Below, piece by piece: positions 1 through 7,341 of a stretch of 7,514 bases of DNA. Each line of letters opens with the position of its first letter. The first letter of the stretch is position 1. A model generated the notes under the pieces. It was not told where the DNA came from. It did not search any database and worked only from the letters and a program-made list of their open reading frames with translations. Location of the stretch: NCBI GenBank assembly GCA_023409175.1, contig JAEYIG010000053.1:1-7514 (forward strand), in the 5' to 3' direction. A program made the position numbers and the translations under genes. Source of the stretch: Pseudomonadota bacterium (lineage in GTDB: Bacteria; Pseudomonadota; Gammaproteobacteria; Burkholderiales; Burkholderiaceae_D).

Positions 1-260
1 GCCATAATGCATTGGACAAGTTGATCGGTGCACTTTACAGTCGGAAGACTGACCGGTCTACCGGGGCGGCACTGGTGACGAGCCGTGCCAGTTATGAAAT
101 GGTCCAGAAATGCGGTTCGGCCGGTATTGGGATGCTGGCGGCAGTATCTGCGCCGACAGCGCTTGCGATCCGTATGGCGAACGACATCAATCTCACCTTA
201 TTGGGCTTTGTCCGTCAGAATGGCCATACGGTTTATGCCCATCCGGAAAGGCTTGTCTAG
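1..260 (+). CDS. fdhD: FdhD, formate dehydrogenase accessory sulfurtransferase (C-terminal part)
   Basis: Only the last 85 residues are present, in the frame whose first full codon is at 3. The gene begins before the window. The visible part starts with the HNALDK motif, continues through TSRASYEMVQK and LAAVSAPTALA, and ends in VYAHPERLV, all of which are typical of the FdhD C-terminal half. FdhD takes sulfur from a cysteine desulfurase such as IscS and passes it to the molybdenum/tungsten bis-PGD cofactor of formate dehydrogenase, which is needed for activity. It acts in the cytoplasm. The cysteine-containing loop known in the family lies upstream and cannot be checked. The stop codon is TAG. 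No hairpin terminator follows, so some read-through into metY, 73 bases downstream on the same strand, is possible. The family call is secure; partner formate dehydrogenase genes are not in view. Confidence 0.93.
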   Translation, partial: HNALDKLIGALYSRKTDRSTGAALVTSRASYEMVQKCGSAGIGMLAAVSAPTALAIRMANDINLTLLGFVRQNGHTVYAHPERLV

Positions 261-266
261 TTTCTT

Positions 267-295
267 TTGTATGGATTCACGGCAATCTGTACAAT
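267..295 (+). promoter_or_regulatory. Candidate sigma70 promoter for metY
   Basis: A -35-like TTGTAT at 267-272 is followed, after exactly 17 bases, by a -10-like TACAAT at 290-295. The elements match four and five of six consensus bases. They sit just after the fdhD stop, and transcription would begin near 302, giving a leader of about 30 bases before the metY ATG. No SAM-riboswitch-like structure would fit in so short a leader. This is a pattern match only. Confidence 0.5.
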
Positions 296-333
296 GTGAA
301 ACATCTTTATTTTTTTTCTCACGATATTTGATC

Positions 334-1620
334 ATGAAATTCGAAACTCTCGCGATTCACGCCGGTTATTCCCCTGATCCTGTCACCAAATCGGTTGCAG
401 TGCCCATTTACCAGACAGTGGCTTATGCATTTGACAATGCACAGCATGGCGCAGATTTGTTCGACCTGAAAGTGCCGGGCAACATTTATACCCGTATCAT
501 GAATCCGACCAACGACGTGCTCGAAAAACGTGTCGCTGCGCTGGAAGGCGGTATCGGTGCACTGGCCGTCGCGTCCGGTATGACGGCTGTCACTTACGCG
601 ATTCAGACGATCACGGAAGTCGGCGACAATATTGTCGCTTCGAGTACTCTCTACGGCGGAAGTTATAACCTCTTTGCCCATACTTTCCCGCAATATGGCG
701 TGGAAGTCCGTTTTGCCGATCCATTGTTGCCGGATGATTTTTCCGCCCGTATCGACAGCAAGACCAAGGCGATTTTCTGTGAATCCGTCGGCAATCCTCT
801 CGGCAATGTCACCGACATCGAAAAACTGGCCAATATCGCCCACGCTCACGGCATTCCGCTGATTGTCGACAATACCGTTCCGACCCCTTATCTGTGTCGT
901 CCGTTCGAATGGGGTGCCGATATTGTTGTCCATGCACTGACGAAATCAATGAACGGCCATGGCAACAGTCTTGCCGGTGCGATTGTCGATAGCGGCAAGT
1001 TCCCGTGGAAAGAACACAAGGACAAATTCAAACGTCTGAGCGAACCGGACGTCTCCTATCACGGTGTCGTTTATACGGACGTTTTCGGTGATGCCGCTTA
1101 CATTGCCCGCTCGCGCGTCGTCCCTCTCCGTAATATGGGAGGTGCGCTTTCCCCGATGAATTCTTTCCTGATCCTGCAAGGCATTGAAACCTTGCCGTTG
1201 CGTATGGACAGGACTTGTGAGAATGCCCTGGCTATCGCCAAGTTCCTGAACGACCATCCGAAAGTGTCCTGGGTGAACTGTGCGGCGTTGCCAGACCACC
1301 GCGATCACGCTTTGCTTCAGAAATACATGAATGGCAAGGCTCCTAGCCTGTTGTCATTCGGAGTCAAGCCTTCTTCGGGAATCAATGCACGTGAAGCCGG
1401 AGCCAAGGTACTGGATGCTTTCAAACTGTTCACCCGTCTGGTCAATATCGGTGATGCACGTTCGTTGGCAACCCATTCGGCATCGACGACCCATCGTCAG
1501 TTGAATGCGGAAGAACTGAAAAAAGCCGGTGTCAGCGAAGACATGATCCGTTTATCTGTCGGCCTGGAAAATTCTGAAGACCTGATTGCCGATCTGGATC
1601 AGGCTCTGGCACAGATCTAA
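334..1620 (+). CDS. metY: O-acetylhomoserine sulfhydrylase (aminocarboxypropyltransferase), MetY type
   Basis: A 428-residue PLP enzyme of the Cys/Met metabolism family, at the usual length (about 430). It condenses O-acetylhomoserine with sulfide to give homocysteine, the direct sulfhydrylation route to methionine; some relatives accept O-succinylhomoserine. The N-terminus MKFETLAIHAG and the phosphate-binding YTRIMNPT (residues 52-59) are standard. ASGMTA (80-85), the cofactor aspartate in IVDNT (D179), the PLP lysine K204 in HALTKS, and SLATHSAS (377-384) follow in the expected order. The frame is open upstream to 85, but family similarity begins at the ATG at 334. No clear Shine-Dalgarno precedes that ATG. 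The active-site loop reads ALTKSMNGHGNSLAG, where many homologues have SLTKY-GGHG. The gene is flanked by its own candidate promoter and a strong terminator, so it is probably monocistronic. The exact acyl donor cannot be told from sequence. Confidence 0.93.
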   Translation: MKFETLAIHAGYSPDPVTKSVAVPIYQTVAYAFDNAQHGADLFDLKVPGNIYTRIMNPTNDVLEKRVAALEGGIGALAVASGMTAVTYAIQTITEVGDNIVASSTLYGGSYNLFAHTFPQYGVEVRFADPLLPDDFSARIDSKTKAIFCESVGNPLGNVTDIEKLANIAHAHGIPLIVDNTVPTPYLCRPFEWGADIVVHALTKSMNGHGNSLAGAIVDSGKFPWKEHKDKFKRLSEPDVSYHGVVYTDVFGDAAYIARSRVVPLRNMGGALSPMNSFLILQGIETLPLRMDRTCENALAIAKFLNDHPKVSWVNCAALPDHRDHALLQKYMNGKAPSLLSFGVKPSSGINAREAGAKVLDAFKLFTRLVNIGDARSLATHSASTTHRQLNAEELKKAGVSEDMIRLSVGLENSEDLIADLDQALAQI

Positions 1621-1643
1621 AAGCTTCAATTCGCTTCAAATGG

Positions 1644-1674
1644 AACAGGACAACCACCGTTGTCCTGTTTTTTT
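1644..1674 (+). terminator. Rho-independent terminator of metY
   Basis: A perfect 11-base-pair stem (AACAGGACAAC at 1644-1654 with GTTGTCCTGTT at 1659-1669) closes a CACC loop and runs into a tract of seven T at 1668-1674. It begins 24 bases after the metY stop. This is a textbook intrinsic terminator in the plus direction. Confidence 0.93.
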
Positions 1675-1748
1675 ATGATGTATCAACAAAGGGGCCGATT
1701 GGAATCTTTTATTCATTTTGTATTCAAACGTAAAAAAGGCTGACCATA

Positions 1749-1754
1749 TACAAT
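1749..1754 (+). promoter_or_regulatory. Possible -10 element upstream of the DUF4139 gene
   Basis: TACAAT lies in the gap between the metY terminator and the DUF4139 gene and matches five of six -10 consensus bases. No good -35 stands at 16-18 bases; the nearest is TTCAAA at 1723-1728, with a spacer of 20. If used, it would leave a leader of roughly 90 bases. The rest of the 1621-1853 gap shows nothing else I can name. Confidence 0.25.
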
Positions 1755-1840
1755 AGATGAAACAAACTGGTCAAAATGAAATGAATCATGCCTCAAGTAT
1801 GTGTCTCGCAGTCACCGAGCCCCTATTTAACGTTTTATAC

Positions 1841-1845
1841 GGAGA
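1841..1845 (+). promoter_or_regulatory. Shine-Dalgarno site that fixes the DUF4139 start
   Basis: GGAGA stands 8 bases before the ATG at 1854. An in-frame ATG at 1788 would add 22 residues ahead of the signal peptide and has no comparable ribosome site, so 1854 is preferred. Confidence 0.75.
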
Positions 1846-1853
1846 ACCTGTTC

Positions 1854-3284
1854 ATGAATCCATTCAGACATTCCCTGATTTTTTCCCTGATTTTCGTAAC
1901 GCCGCTCGCGTTTGCGGCAACGACAGTGCAGACGGGAAAAAATGACCAGAAACAGGTTTCTCTTACCATCTATGAACGCGATATGGCACTGGTCAGGGAC
2001 GTCCGGCAGGTGCCATTGCAGAATGGCAACGTAAAAATCCGGTTTGCCGATGTCAGCGAAAGGATCCAGCCCGAAACGGTCATGTTGAAAGACTTCTCAT
2101 CCGGCAGGATCAATGTGGCGCAGATTTATTTCGACAATAACCTGCTTTCTCCGCAAACACTTCTGGAAAGTTATGTCGGCAAGAAAGTGACGGTTGTCAA
2201 AACCAATCCGACGACCGGAGCTGAAACGCAGGAACAGGCTGAAGTGCTTTCTGCACAGAATGGAATTGTCCTGAAAATAGGAAACCGTATCGAAACGAGT
2301 GTGCCGGGTCGTATTGTATATGATCACATTCCGGCAGGATTGCAGGCAAGGCCGACATTGACGGTAGAAGTGGACAGCCGCACCAGCCAGAACCAGAAGC
2401 TGGAACTGGATTACCTGACAAATGGCATTGGCTGGAATGCCAATTACGTTGCGCAGTTGAACGATAAGGAAAACCGGATGAACCTGTCGGGCTGGGCAGC
2501 CATCAGCAATAACAGCGGGACGGAATTCAAAAATGCCCGCGTACAATTGATTGCGGGAAGCCCGAACCTGACGAATGCGCGTCCGATGCTGATGGCGGCG
2601 GCCCGTTCGGCCAAATTCGATGCGGTTGCCGCTGCCCCGAACCATATCTCGGAAGAGTCCTTCGCTGATTACCATTTATACACGCTTCCGAACAAGGTGA
2701 CGCTGGCAAATAACCAGACGAGACAATATTCTCTCCTGAACGCGAATGACGTCAAAGTGACAAAGGAATGGGTATTGAACGGCGGAAGTTACTATTACAG
2801 AAGCCACATGCCTAATGTCAGCGACAAGCTGCCGGTCAGCATGACGGTCGACTTCAGGAATGTGAAAGGTGACAGGCTCGGTATGCCTTTACCGGGCGGC
2901 GTCGTCCGTTTTTATCAGGCAGACGGTCGTGGGAATCAGCAGTTCCTGGGCGAAAGCCAGATGTCGCATACACCGGTAGATGGTTCGGTCAGCCTGAAAA
3001 TGGGTGAGTCTTTTGACGTGACCGGATCGAGAAAACAGACAGCCTTTGAAATATTGCCTTCCCAGGATCAATCGGCCAGGAAAGTTGAAAGCTCTTATGA
3101 AATCGTTTTGAAAAATGCGAAGAGCAACAGTGTGACGGTACAGGTCAGGGAACCAATCCCCGGAAACTGGAGCATTCTGAAAGAAAATCATCCGCATACC
3201 AGAGATGGAATGACGGCGGTCTGGAAAATCAATGTGCCGGCTAATGGTCAGGCCGCTTTGAATTATAGCGTTCGTGTTGAATAA
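1854..3284 (+). CDS. Exported DUF4139 domain protein
   Basis: A 476-residue protein of unknown function. It opens with a Sec-type signal peptide: basic residue R5, a hydrophobic core at about 8-18, and an AFA cleavage motif at 19-21. It should therefore be secreted or periplasmic. The first mature part (about 35-85) holds VSLTIYERDMALVRDVR and is beta-rich. The clearest DUF4139 signature is at 190-237: GIGWNANYVAQL, then LSGWAAISNNSGTEFKNARVQLIAGSP. The C-terminal half is predicted beta-rich by its pattern, ends at YSVRVE, and has no second membrane segment or lipobox. Family relatives include proteins labelled mucoidy inhibitor A, but no biochemical role is established and none should be assumed here. 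The preferred start follows a good ribosome site. queH begins 32 bases after the stop with no terminator between, so the two are probably cotranscribed, though no functional link is evident. Confidence 0.85.
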   Translation: MNPFRHSLIFSLIFVTPLAFAATTVQTGKNDQKQVSLTIYERDMALVRDVRQVPLQNGNVKIRFADVSERIQPETVMLKDFSSGRINVAQIYFDNNLLSPQTLLESYVGKKVTVVKTNPTTGAETQEQAEVLSAQNGIVLKIGNRIETSVPGRIVYDHIPAGLQARPTLTVEVDSRTSQNQKLELDYLTNGIGWNANYVAQLNDKENRMNLSGWAAISNNSGTEFKNARVQLIAGSPNLTNARPMLMAAARSAKFDAVAAAPNHISEESFADYHLYTLPNKVTLANNQTRQYSLLNANDVKVTKEWVLNGGSYYYRSHMPNVSDKLPVSMTVDFRNVKGDRLGMPLPGGVVRFYQADGRGNQQFLGESQMSHTPVDGSVSLKMGESFDVTGSRKQTAFEILPSQDQSARKVESSYEIVLKNAKSNSVTVQVREPIPGNWSILKENHPHTRDGMTAVWKINVPANGQAALNYSVRVE

Positions 3285-3316
3285 TAGCGGGCAGAGAATA
3301 ATGGAGTTGTTTTGAC

Positions 3317-3928
3317 ATGAATGAAAATGCTGTTTTCCTGAATATATGCTGTGGCCCCTGTTCGCTGATGCCTGTTATCCATCTCAGGAAGGAAGGATTT
3401 GAGGTGACCGCGTTTTTCTTCAATCCCAACATTCATCCTGAAGAGGAATATGAATTGCGCCGCGTTTCGGCACAGCTTGCTGCCGTGAAACTGGACTATC
3501 CGATCGTTTTTGCCGGAGAGGCTCAGGAACCGGGAAGCTGGATCAGGGAGTTGAACGGCATTACGGCAGAAGGACTGCGTTGCGTCCAGTGTTACCGGCA
3601 GCGTTTGTTGCCTGCGGCACTGGAAGCGAAAAAGCGCGGGTTCAGGTTTTTTACGACGAGTCTCCTGTATTCACGGTATCAACATCACGAAGCGATCTGT
3701 GCTGAAGCAGAGAAGATCGCACAGGAGACAGGCGTCACATTCCTGTACCGGGATTTCCGGCCTTACTGGTGGGATGGCATCAATCTTTCCAAGGAGCTGG
3801 GGCTTTATCGCCAGAAATGGTGTGGCTGTCTCCTGAGCCGGAAAGAAGCGGACATCCAGCGCGCAGAACGGGCAGAACTGAAACGGCAAAAGGCGCTGGC
3901 CCGTGTGCCTGCAGGGCAAACGTCATAA
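3317..3928 (+). CDS. queH: Epoxyqueuosine reductase QueH (DUF208 family)
   Basis: A 203-residue cytoplasmic enzyme for the last step of queuosine synthesis, reducing epoxyqueuosine to queuosine in the wobble base of GUN-anticodon tRNAs. It is the cobalamin-independent replacement for QueG. The QueH cysteine pattern is complete: CCGPC (C11, C12, C15), RCVQCY (C89, C92), and YRQKWCGC (C169, C171). The known family uses these to bind an iron-sulfur cluster and a second metal site. FNPNIHP (35-41), the SLLYSRYQHH segment (115-124) and the GLYRQ segment are also typical. The basic tail after residue 175 is charged and less conserved. GGAG at 3303-3306 stands 10 bases before the ATG. The gene lies 32 bases behind the DUF4139 gene and converges on thiM. 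No other queuosine gene is in the window. Confidence 0.92.
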   Translation: MNENAVFLNICCGPCSLMPVIHLRKEGFEVTAFFFNPNIHPEEEYELRRVSAQLAAVKLDYPIVFAGEAQEPGSWIRELNGITAEGLRCVQCYRQRLLPAALEAKKRGFRFFTTSLLYSRYQHHEAICAEAEKIAQETGVTFLYRDFRPYWWDGINLSKELGLYRQKWCGCLLSRKEADIQRAERAELKRQKALARVPAGQTS

Positions 3929-3966
3929 GCATGGTGCCTTCCCTGTTTTTCAACAGGATTCATGCT
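3928..3966. terminator. Weak hairpin between convergent queH and thiM
   Basis: CCTGTT (3942-3947) pairs with AACAGG (3952-3957) around a four-base loop, which reads GAAA on the minus strand. An outer arm AGCATG (3928-3933) can pair with CATGCT (3961-3966) across unpaired bases. It spans the convergent gap and both stop codons, which suits a bidirectional terminator. Neither side has a proper T tract, so it may only stall transcription or protect 3' ends. Confidence 0.3.
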
Positions 3967-4787
3967 GTCGTTACCGATATTTTCAGACGTGTCAGGAATT
4001 CATTTTCCGGCAATAGCTGCAAGACATCCAGTAACTTGATCTGCAGGCTTCCGACACCCTGATTCTGTCGCATGACTTCTTCAGTCGCCACTTCTCCTAC
4101 GACTCCCAGATAAGCCATGGCCGAAACCGTTGCACGCCAGTGGTCTGGCTGGACGGCAGCGAAAGCGCCGATCATGGCAGTGGCTGAGCAGCCTGTCCCG
4201 GTGATTTTCGTCATCCACGGATGCCCGTTCTGAAGAGAAGCCATTTTGCCGTTTTTGTCGACGATGATATCGGTTGCTCCCGAGACGCAGACGATCCCTT
4301 CGATTTTTTTCGCAAGGGAAATTGCAGCCTCTTTTGCCGCTTCCGATGTCTCGCTGCTTTCGACACCTTTTGTCCGGGTTGCCAGTCCGGCCACATTCAT
4401 GATTTCGGATGCATTGCCGCGAATGACGGTGGGTTTTGCGGTAGCCAGCAATTCTTCAATCGTTTTGTTACGGTATGAAGTCGCGCCTGCTCCGACAGGA
4501 TCAAGAATGATAGGCTTGTTCAGGGATGCCGCTTTTTTTGCTGCCAGTCTCATGGCATCAATCCACTCCGGTTGCAGGGTGCCGATATTCAGGACAAGAG
4601 CACCGGCAATCGATGCCATTTCCCCGACTTCTTCACGCGCATGTGCCATGACAGGCGCAGCGCCCAGAGCAAGAAGGACATTGGCGTTATAGCTCATCAC
4701 GACCAGGTTGGTGATGGAATGGACCAGTGGCGAATTGTTCCGGACGGTAAGGACGTCGTTCCAGATGTCTTGTGCAGTTAATGTCAT
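3960..4787 (-). CDS. thiM: Hydroxyethylthiazole kinase ThiM
   Basis: A 275-residue ribokinase-like enzyme that phosphorylates 4-methyl-5-(2-hydroxyethyl)thiazole with ATP, salvaging the thiazole half of thiamine. The family motifs appear in order: [17 protein letters not shown] (20-36), [10 protein letters not shown] (39-48), LNIGTL (66-71), [10 protein letters not shown] (94-103), VIRGNASEI (121-129), and the anion-hole/catalytic TGTGCSATA (196-204) with C200. Length matches the family. The ATG is 27 bases after the stop of the SIR2-family gene on the same strand, which suggests cotranscription. No clear Shine-Dalgarno lies in that short gap. No TPP riboswitch can fit there, and neither thiD nor thiE is adjacent, so this looks like a lone salvage gene whose partners lie elsewhere. 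Confidence 0.95.
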   Translation of the reverse strand: MTLTAQDIWNDVLTVRNNSPLVHSITNLVVMSYNANVLLALGAAPVMAHAREEVGEMASIAGALVLNIGTLQPEWIDAMRLAAKKAASLNKPIILDPVGAGATSYRNKTIEELLATAKPTVIRGNASEIMNVAGLATRTKGVESSETSEAAKEAAISLAKKIEGIVCVSGATDIIVDKNGKMASLQNGHPWMTKITGTGCSATAMIGAFAAVQPDHWRATVSAMAYLGVVGEVATEEVMRQNQGVGSLQIKLLDVLQLLPENEFLTRLKISVTTA

Positions 4788-4814
4788 TTTGGAGTCGAAT
4801 TTTCAAGTTTTTAA

Positions 4815-5642
4815 TCAATTGGCCAATTTCTGAAATTCCTGATAAATCTGGCCAAGCGCATCAAGAGCACCCAAAGGAAGGCTCACGTCACTTTTTTTCG
4901 GGACTTCCGGTTCTCCCGGATTGATCCGGATGAGGGGAGCATTGAACGATTCGCAGACTCGCCGGACAGTCGGAACGTGAATGCCTGCCCCCAGTTCTAT
5001 CACCACCGGTTTCTTCGTCTGGTTATACCACCGGTTCAGGTTGATCATCTGCATTTCTGTCCGGTCAGGGATCCATCCCCAATCGTTGAACATCAGGATG
5101 TTCGGTCGTGCCAGTGAAAGGCATTCAGGACAAACCGGCAATTCTGATGTGAGCAGGCAATTGGGAGTATCTATTTCAACCTGCAGCCTGTTTGCTTCCC
5201 AGATCGCTTCGGTACAGGAATTTTCACACTGAAGGTGATGAATCGATCCGTGGCATTCCGCAACGATCGAAGGATCGAAACCGGCTTTCTGGAATTGTCC
5301 ATCGACGTTGCTGGTGAAAACGAAATAACCCTTTGGCCTGCTTTCACCCAGTTTTTTCAGGATATCGAAACCGGCGTGAGGTTTCGTTTTTCGATACATA
5401 TTCAATCGGTGCCCGTAGAATCCCCATGCCTGTCTGGGGTTTCTAATAAAAGCGTTCGGGTTGGCGATTTCGGTGAATTCGATACCGGCATGACCGAGTT
5501 TCGGATAGGCTTTCCAGAATCCCTGATTGCCCCTGAAGTCTGCCAGACCGGAATCGACGCCCATACCCGCACCGGTGCCGATAAACAGGCTGTCGGCCTC
5601 ATGAATGAGTCGTGCCGCTTTTTTGATGGCTTCGCTATTCAT
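4815..5642 (-). CDS. SIR2-family NAD-dependent deacylase, non-canonical type
   Basis: A 275-residue protein counted from the ATG at 5642; a TTG two codons upstream is possible but less likely. No strong ribosome site is seen for either. The NAD-binding core is recognisable: GTGAGMGVDSGLADFRG (22-38), TSNVDG (110-115) in the place of the usual TQNIDG, and the catalytic histidine H131 in ECHGS. A zinc-ribbon set follows, C139-x3-C143 and C171-x2-C174, then RPNILMFNDWGW. The rest, VIELGAGIHVPTVR and RINPGEPE, matches the late Rossmann part. Sirtuins use NAD to remove acyl groups from lysine, and some transfer ADP-ribose. Which reaction applies here is not known. The Gln of TQN is Ser and the first zinc pair is C-x3-C, so it is not a standard CobB, and I give no symbol. 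It has its own possible -10 after the ahpF terminator and precedes thiM by 27 bases. Confidence 0.85.
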   Translation of the reverse strand: MNSEAIKKAARLIHEADSLFIGTGAGMGVDSGLADFRGNQGFWKAYPKLGHAGIEFTEIANPNAFIRNPRQAWGFYGHRLNMYRKTKPHAGFDILKKLGESRPKGYFVFTSNVDGQFQKAGFDPSIVAECHGSIHHLQCENSCTEAIWEANRLQVEIDTPNCLLTSELPVCPECLSLARPNILMFNDWGWIPDRTEMQMINLNRWYNQTKKPVVIELGAGIHVPTVRRVCESFNAPLIRINPGEPEVPKKSDVSLPLGALDALGQIYQEFQKLAN

Positions 5643-5673
5643 AGACAATCGTGGAAATAGAATGGAAAAATTT

Positions 5674-5679
5674 ATTGTA
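5674..5679 (-). promoter_or_regulatory. Possible -10 element for the sir2-thiM unit
   Basis: Read on the minus strand this is TACAAT, preceded by GA, and would start transcription about 25 bases before the sirtuin ATG. The -35 position falls in the distal arm of the ahpF terminator and has poor consensus. It fits the need for a new promoter after a strong terminator, but the evidence is only a hexamer and its position. Confidence 0.35.
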
Positions 5680-5687
5680 TCCCAAAT

Positions 5688-5721
5688 AAAAAAAGGGACC
5701 GCTGCTCCGGTCCCTTTTTTT
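5688..5721 (-). terminator. Rho-independent terminator of ahpF (symmetrical)
   Basis: AAAAAAAGGGACCG (5688-5701) pairs with CGGTCCCTTTTTTT (5708-5721) around a six-base loop. On the minus strand the GC-rich stem is followed by seven T, starting 18 bases after the ahpF stop. The structure is equally good in the plus direction, though no plus-strand gene leads into it. Confidence 0.93.
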
Positions 5722-5738
5722 ATTCTGAAACAGGCTGA

Positions 5739-7286
5739 TCAATTACGGATCAGATAATCGAATGCCGAGAGGGCTGCCTTGGCACCATCGCCCATGGCAA
5801 TGACGATCTGCTTGTATGGAGAAGAACTGACGTCACCTGCTGCAAAAATGCCGGGGATATTGGTCTTATTGTAAGCGTCTACGTCGATTTCATTCTTTTC
5901 ATTGAGCTTGACCGGTGTTTTCTTCAGCCATTCGGTAGTCGGGACCTGACCGATCTGGACGAAAATGCCCGCCACGTCGAGAGTCCGTTTCGATTCAGTT
6001 GCCATGTCTTCATAGACCAGTCCGGTCACTTTCTGGCCATCCCCTTTGACTTCAGAGGTGGATGCCTGTGTGATCAGGGTGACATTCTTGAGTGTGAACA
6101 GCTTGTTCTGCAAAACGGTATCGGCTGTCAGGGTCGTGTTGCGGACAAGAACGCTGACGTGTTCAGCAATGCCTGCCAGATCGATTGCCGCTTCGACAGC
6201 GGAGTTGCCGCCACCGATAACGGCAATTCGCTTGTTCTTGTAGAGTGGACCATCACAATGAGGGCAGAAAGCGACGCCTCGGCCGACATATTGGTCTTCG
6301 CCGGGCACGTTCATTTTTCTCCAGTTCGCGCCGGTGGCAAGAATGACGGTTTTGCTTTTGACGGATGCACCGTTAGCCAACTGGACCTCGATCATTTCAC
6401 CAGGAACCAGGTTCACGGCCTGTTGGGGCATCATGACGTCGATTTCATGATTGCGGATGTTGTCTTCAAAAACAGCCGCCAGATGGGTGCCTTCGATTTT
6501 CTTGATGGCGATGACGTTTTCGATATCGGTCGTATTCAGGATCTGGCCGCCGAAATTTTCTGTGATCAGTCCGGTACGGATCCCTTTTCTGGCAGCATAA
6601 ATGGCCGAGGTCGCGGCTGCCGAACCACCGCCGATGACGAGAACGTCAAACGGTTCTTTCGCCGAAATTTTTTCCGCTTCCCGTTTTGAGCTGCCCGTAT
6701 CGACTTTGCCCAGGATTTCCTTGATATTCATCCGGCCCTGGCCGAATTCATTGCCATTCAGGAATATGCTCGGGACGGCCATGACATGGCGAGCGGTCAC
6801 TTCATCCTGATAGATGGAACCGTCGATCATGACATGGGAAATATTGGGATTGATGACAGCCATCAGGTTCAATGCCTGAACGACTTCAGGGCAGTTCTGG
6901 CAGCTCAGGGAAACGTATGTTTCGAACTGATACGTTCCTTCAAGATTTCTGATTTGATCTATAACGTCCGGTTCGACCTTGGGCGGATAGCCGCCAACTT
7001 GCAGCAGTGCCAGAACCAGGGACGTGAATTCATGACCCATCGGGATGCCGGCAAAGCGGAGATTGACGCTGCCGTCCGGACGGTTGATGGAAAAGGAAGG
7101 CGATCTCTTGTCGTCTCCAACCCGTTCTATAAGGGTGATTTTATCTGACTGCTCAGCGACATCCTGCAGCAGATCGGTCATTTCCTTGGATTTTACGGTA
7201 TCGTTGATAGATGCGACTATCTCAATCGGATTGACCAGTTTTGCGAGATAGTTTTTCAGTTGTTCTTTTACTTGGTTGTCCAGCAT
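5739..7286 (-). CDS. ahpF: Alkyl hydroperoxide reductase subunit F (AhpF)
   Basis: A 515-residue flavoprotein close to the E. coli length (521). It moves electrons from NAD(P)H through FAD and two disulfides to AhpC, which reduces peroxides. The N-terminal tandem thioredoxin-fold domain (1 to about 200) carries CQNC (C129, C132), the redox pair that reduces AhpC. The thioredoxin-reductase-like part follows, with the FAD loop GGGSAAA (219-225), CPHC (C341, C344), the pyridine-nucleotide loop [10 protein letters not shown] (358-367), FVQIGQVPT (442-450) and FAAGD (481-485). The end, SAFDYLIRN, matches the family. The ATG at 7286 has GGAG 10 bases upstream (7297-7300). It follows ahpC on the same strand, the classic ahpCF order, with a hairpin in the 99-base gap. 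The first glycine loop differs from the usual GGGPAG; all four redox cysteines are present. Confidence 0.97.
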   Translation of the reverse strand: MLDNQVKEQLKNYLAKLVNPIEIVASINDTVKSKEMTDLLQDVAEQSDKITLIERVGDDKRSPSFSINRPDGSVNLRFAGIPMGHEFTSLVLALLQVGGYPPKVEPDVIDQIRNLEGTYQFETYVSLSCQNCPEVVQALNLMAVINPNISHVMIDGSIYQDEVTARHVMAVPSIFLNGNEFGQGRMNIKEILGKVDTGSSKREAEKISAKEPFDVLVIGGGSAAATSAIYAARKGIRTGLITENFGGQILNTTDIENVIAIKKIEGTHLAAVFEDNIRNHEIDVMMPQQAVNLVPGEMIEVQLANGASVKSKTVILATGANWRKMNVPGEDQYVGRGVAFCPHCDGPLYKNKRIAVIGGGNSAVEAAIDLAGIAEHVSVLVRNTTLTADTVLQNKLFTLKNVTLITQASTSEVKGDGQKVTGLVYEDMATESKRTLDVAGIFVQIGQVPTTEWLKKTPVKLNEKNEIDVDAYNKTNIPGIFAAGDVSSSPYKQIVIAMGDGAKAALSAFDYLIRN

Positions 7287-7341
7287 GCTTTATCTGCTCC
7301 GGTTGAGAGTGTTCATCATTTTTTATTCTTTTGGAAAGGCA

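Noticed and set aside
85..333. In-frame upstream extension of metY by 83 codons
   Set aside because: It overlaps the fdhD coding end in another frame, has no family similarity, and MetY homologues begin at the ATG at 334.
319..933. A 204-codon minus-strand open frame opposite metY
   Set aside because: Antisense shadow of a strongly conserved gene, with no domain or ribosome site; similar long shadows lie opposite the DUF4139 gene, thiM and ahpF.
1788..1853. 22-residue N-terminal extension of the DUF4139 protein
   Set aside because: It would bury the signal peptide; the ATG at 1854 has GGAGA at good spacing.
1757..1945. A 62-codon open frame overlapping the start of the DUF4139 gene
   Set aside because: No ribosome site, no recognisable protein, and most of it lies across the signal-peptide coding sequence in another frame.
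4788..4814. TPP riboswitch ahead of thiM
   Set aside because: The gap is only 27 bases and no THI-box sequence is seen there.
4815..5642. Anti-phage defence system based on the SIR2-family gene
   Set aside because: No effector, TIR, Argonaute or HerA partner and no mobile-element signs nearby; the neighbours are metabolic genes.
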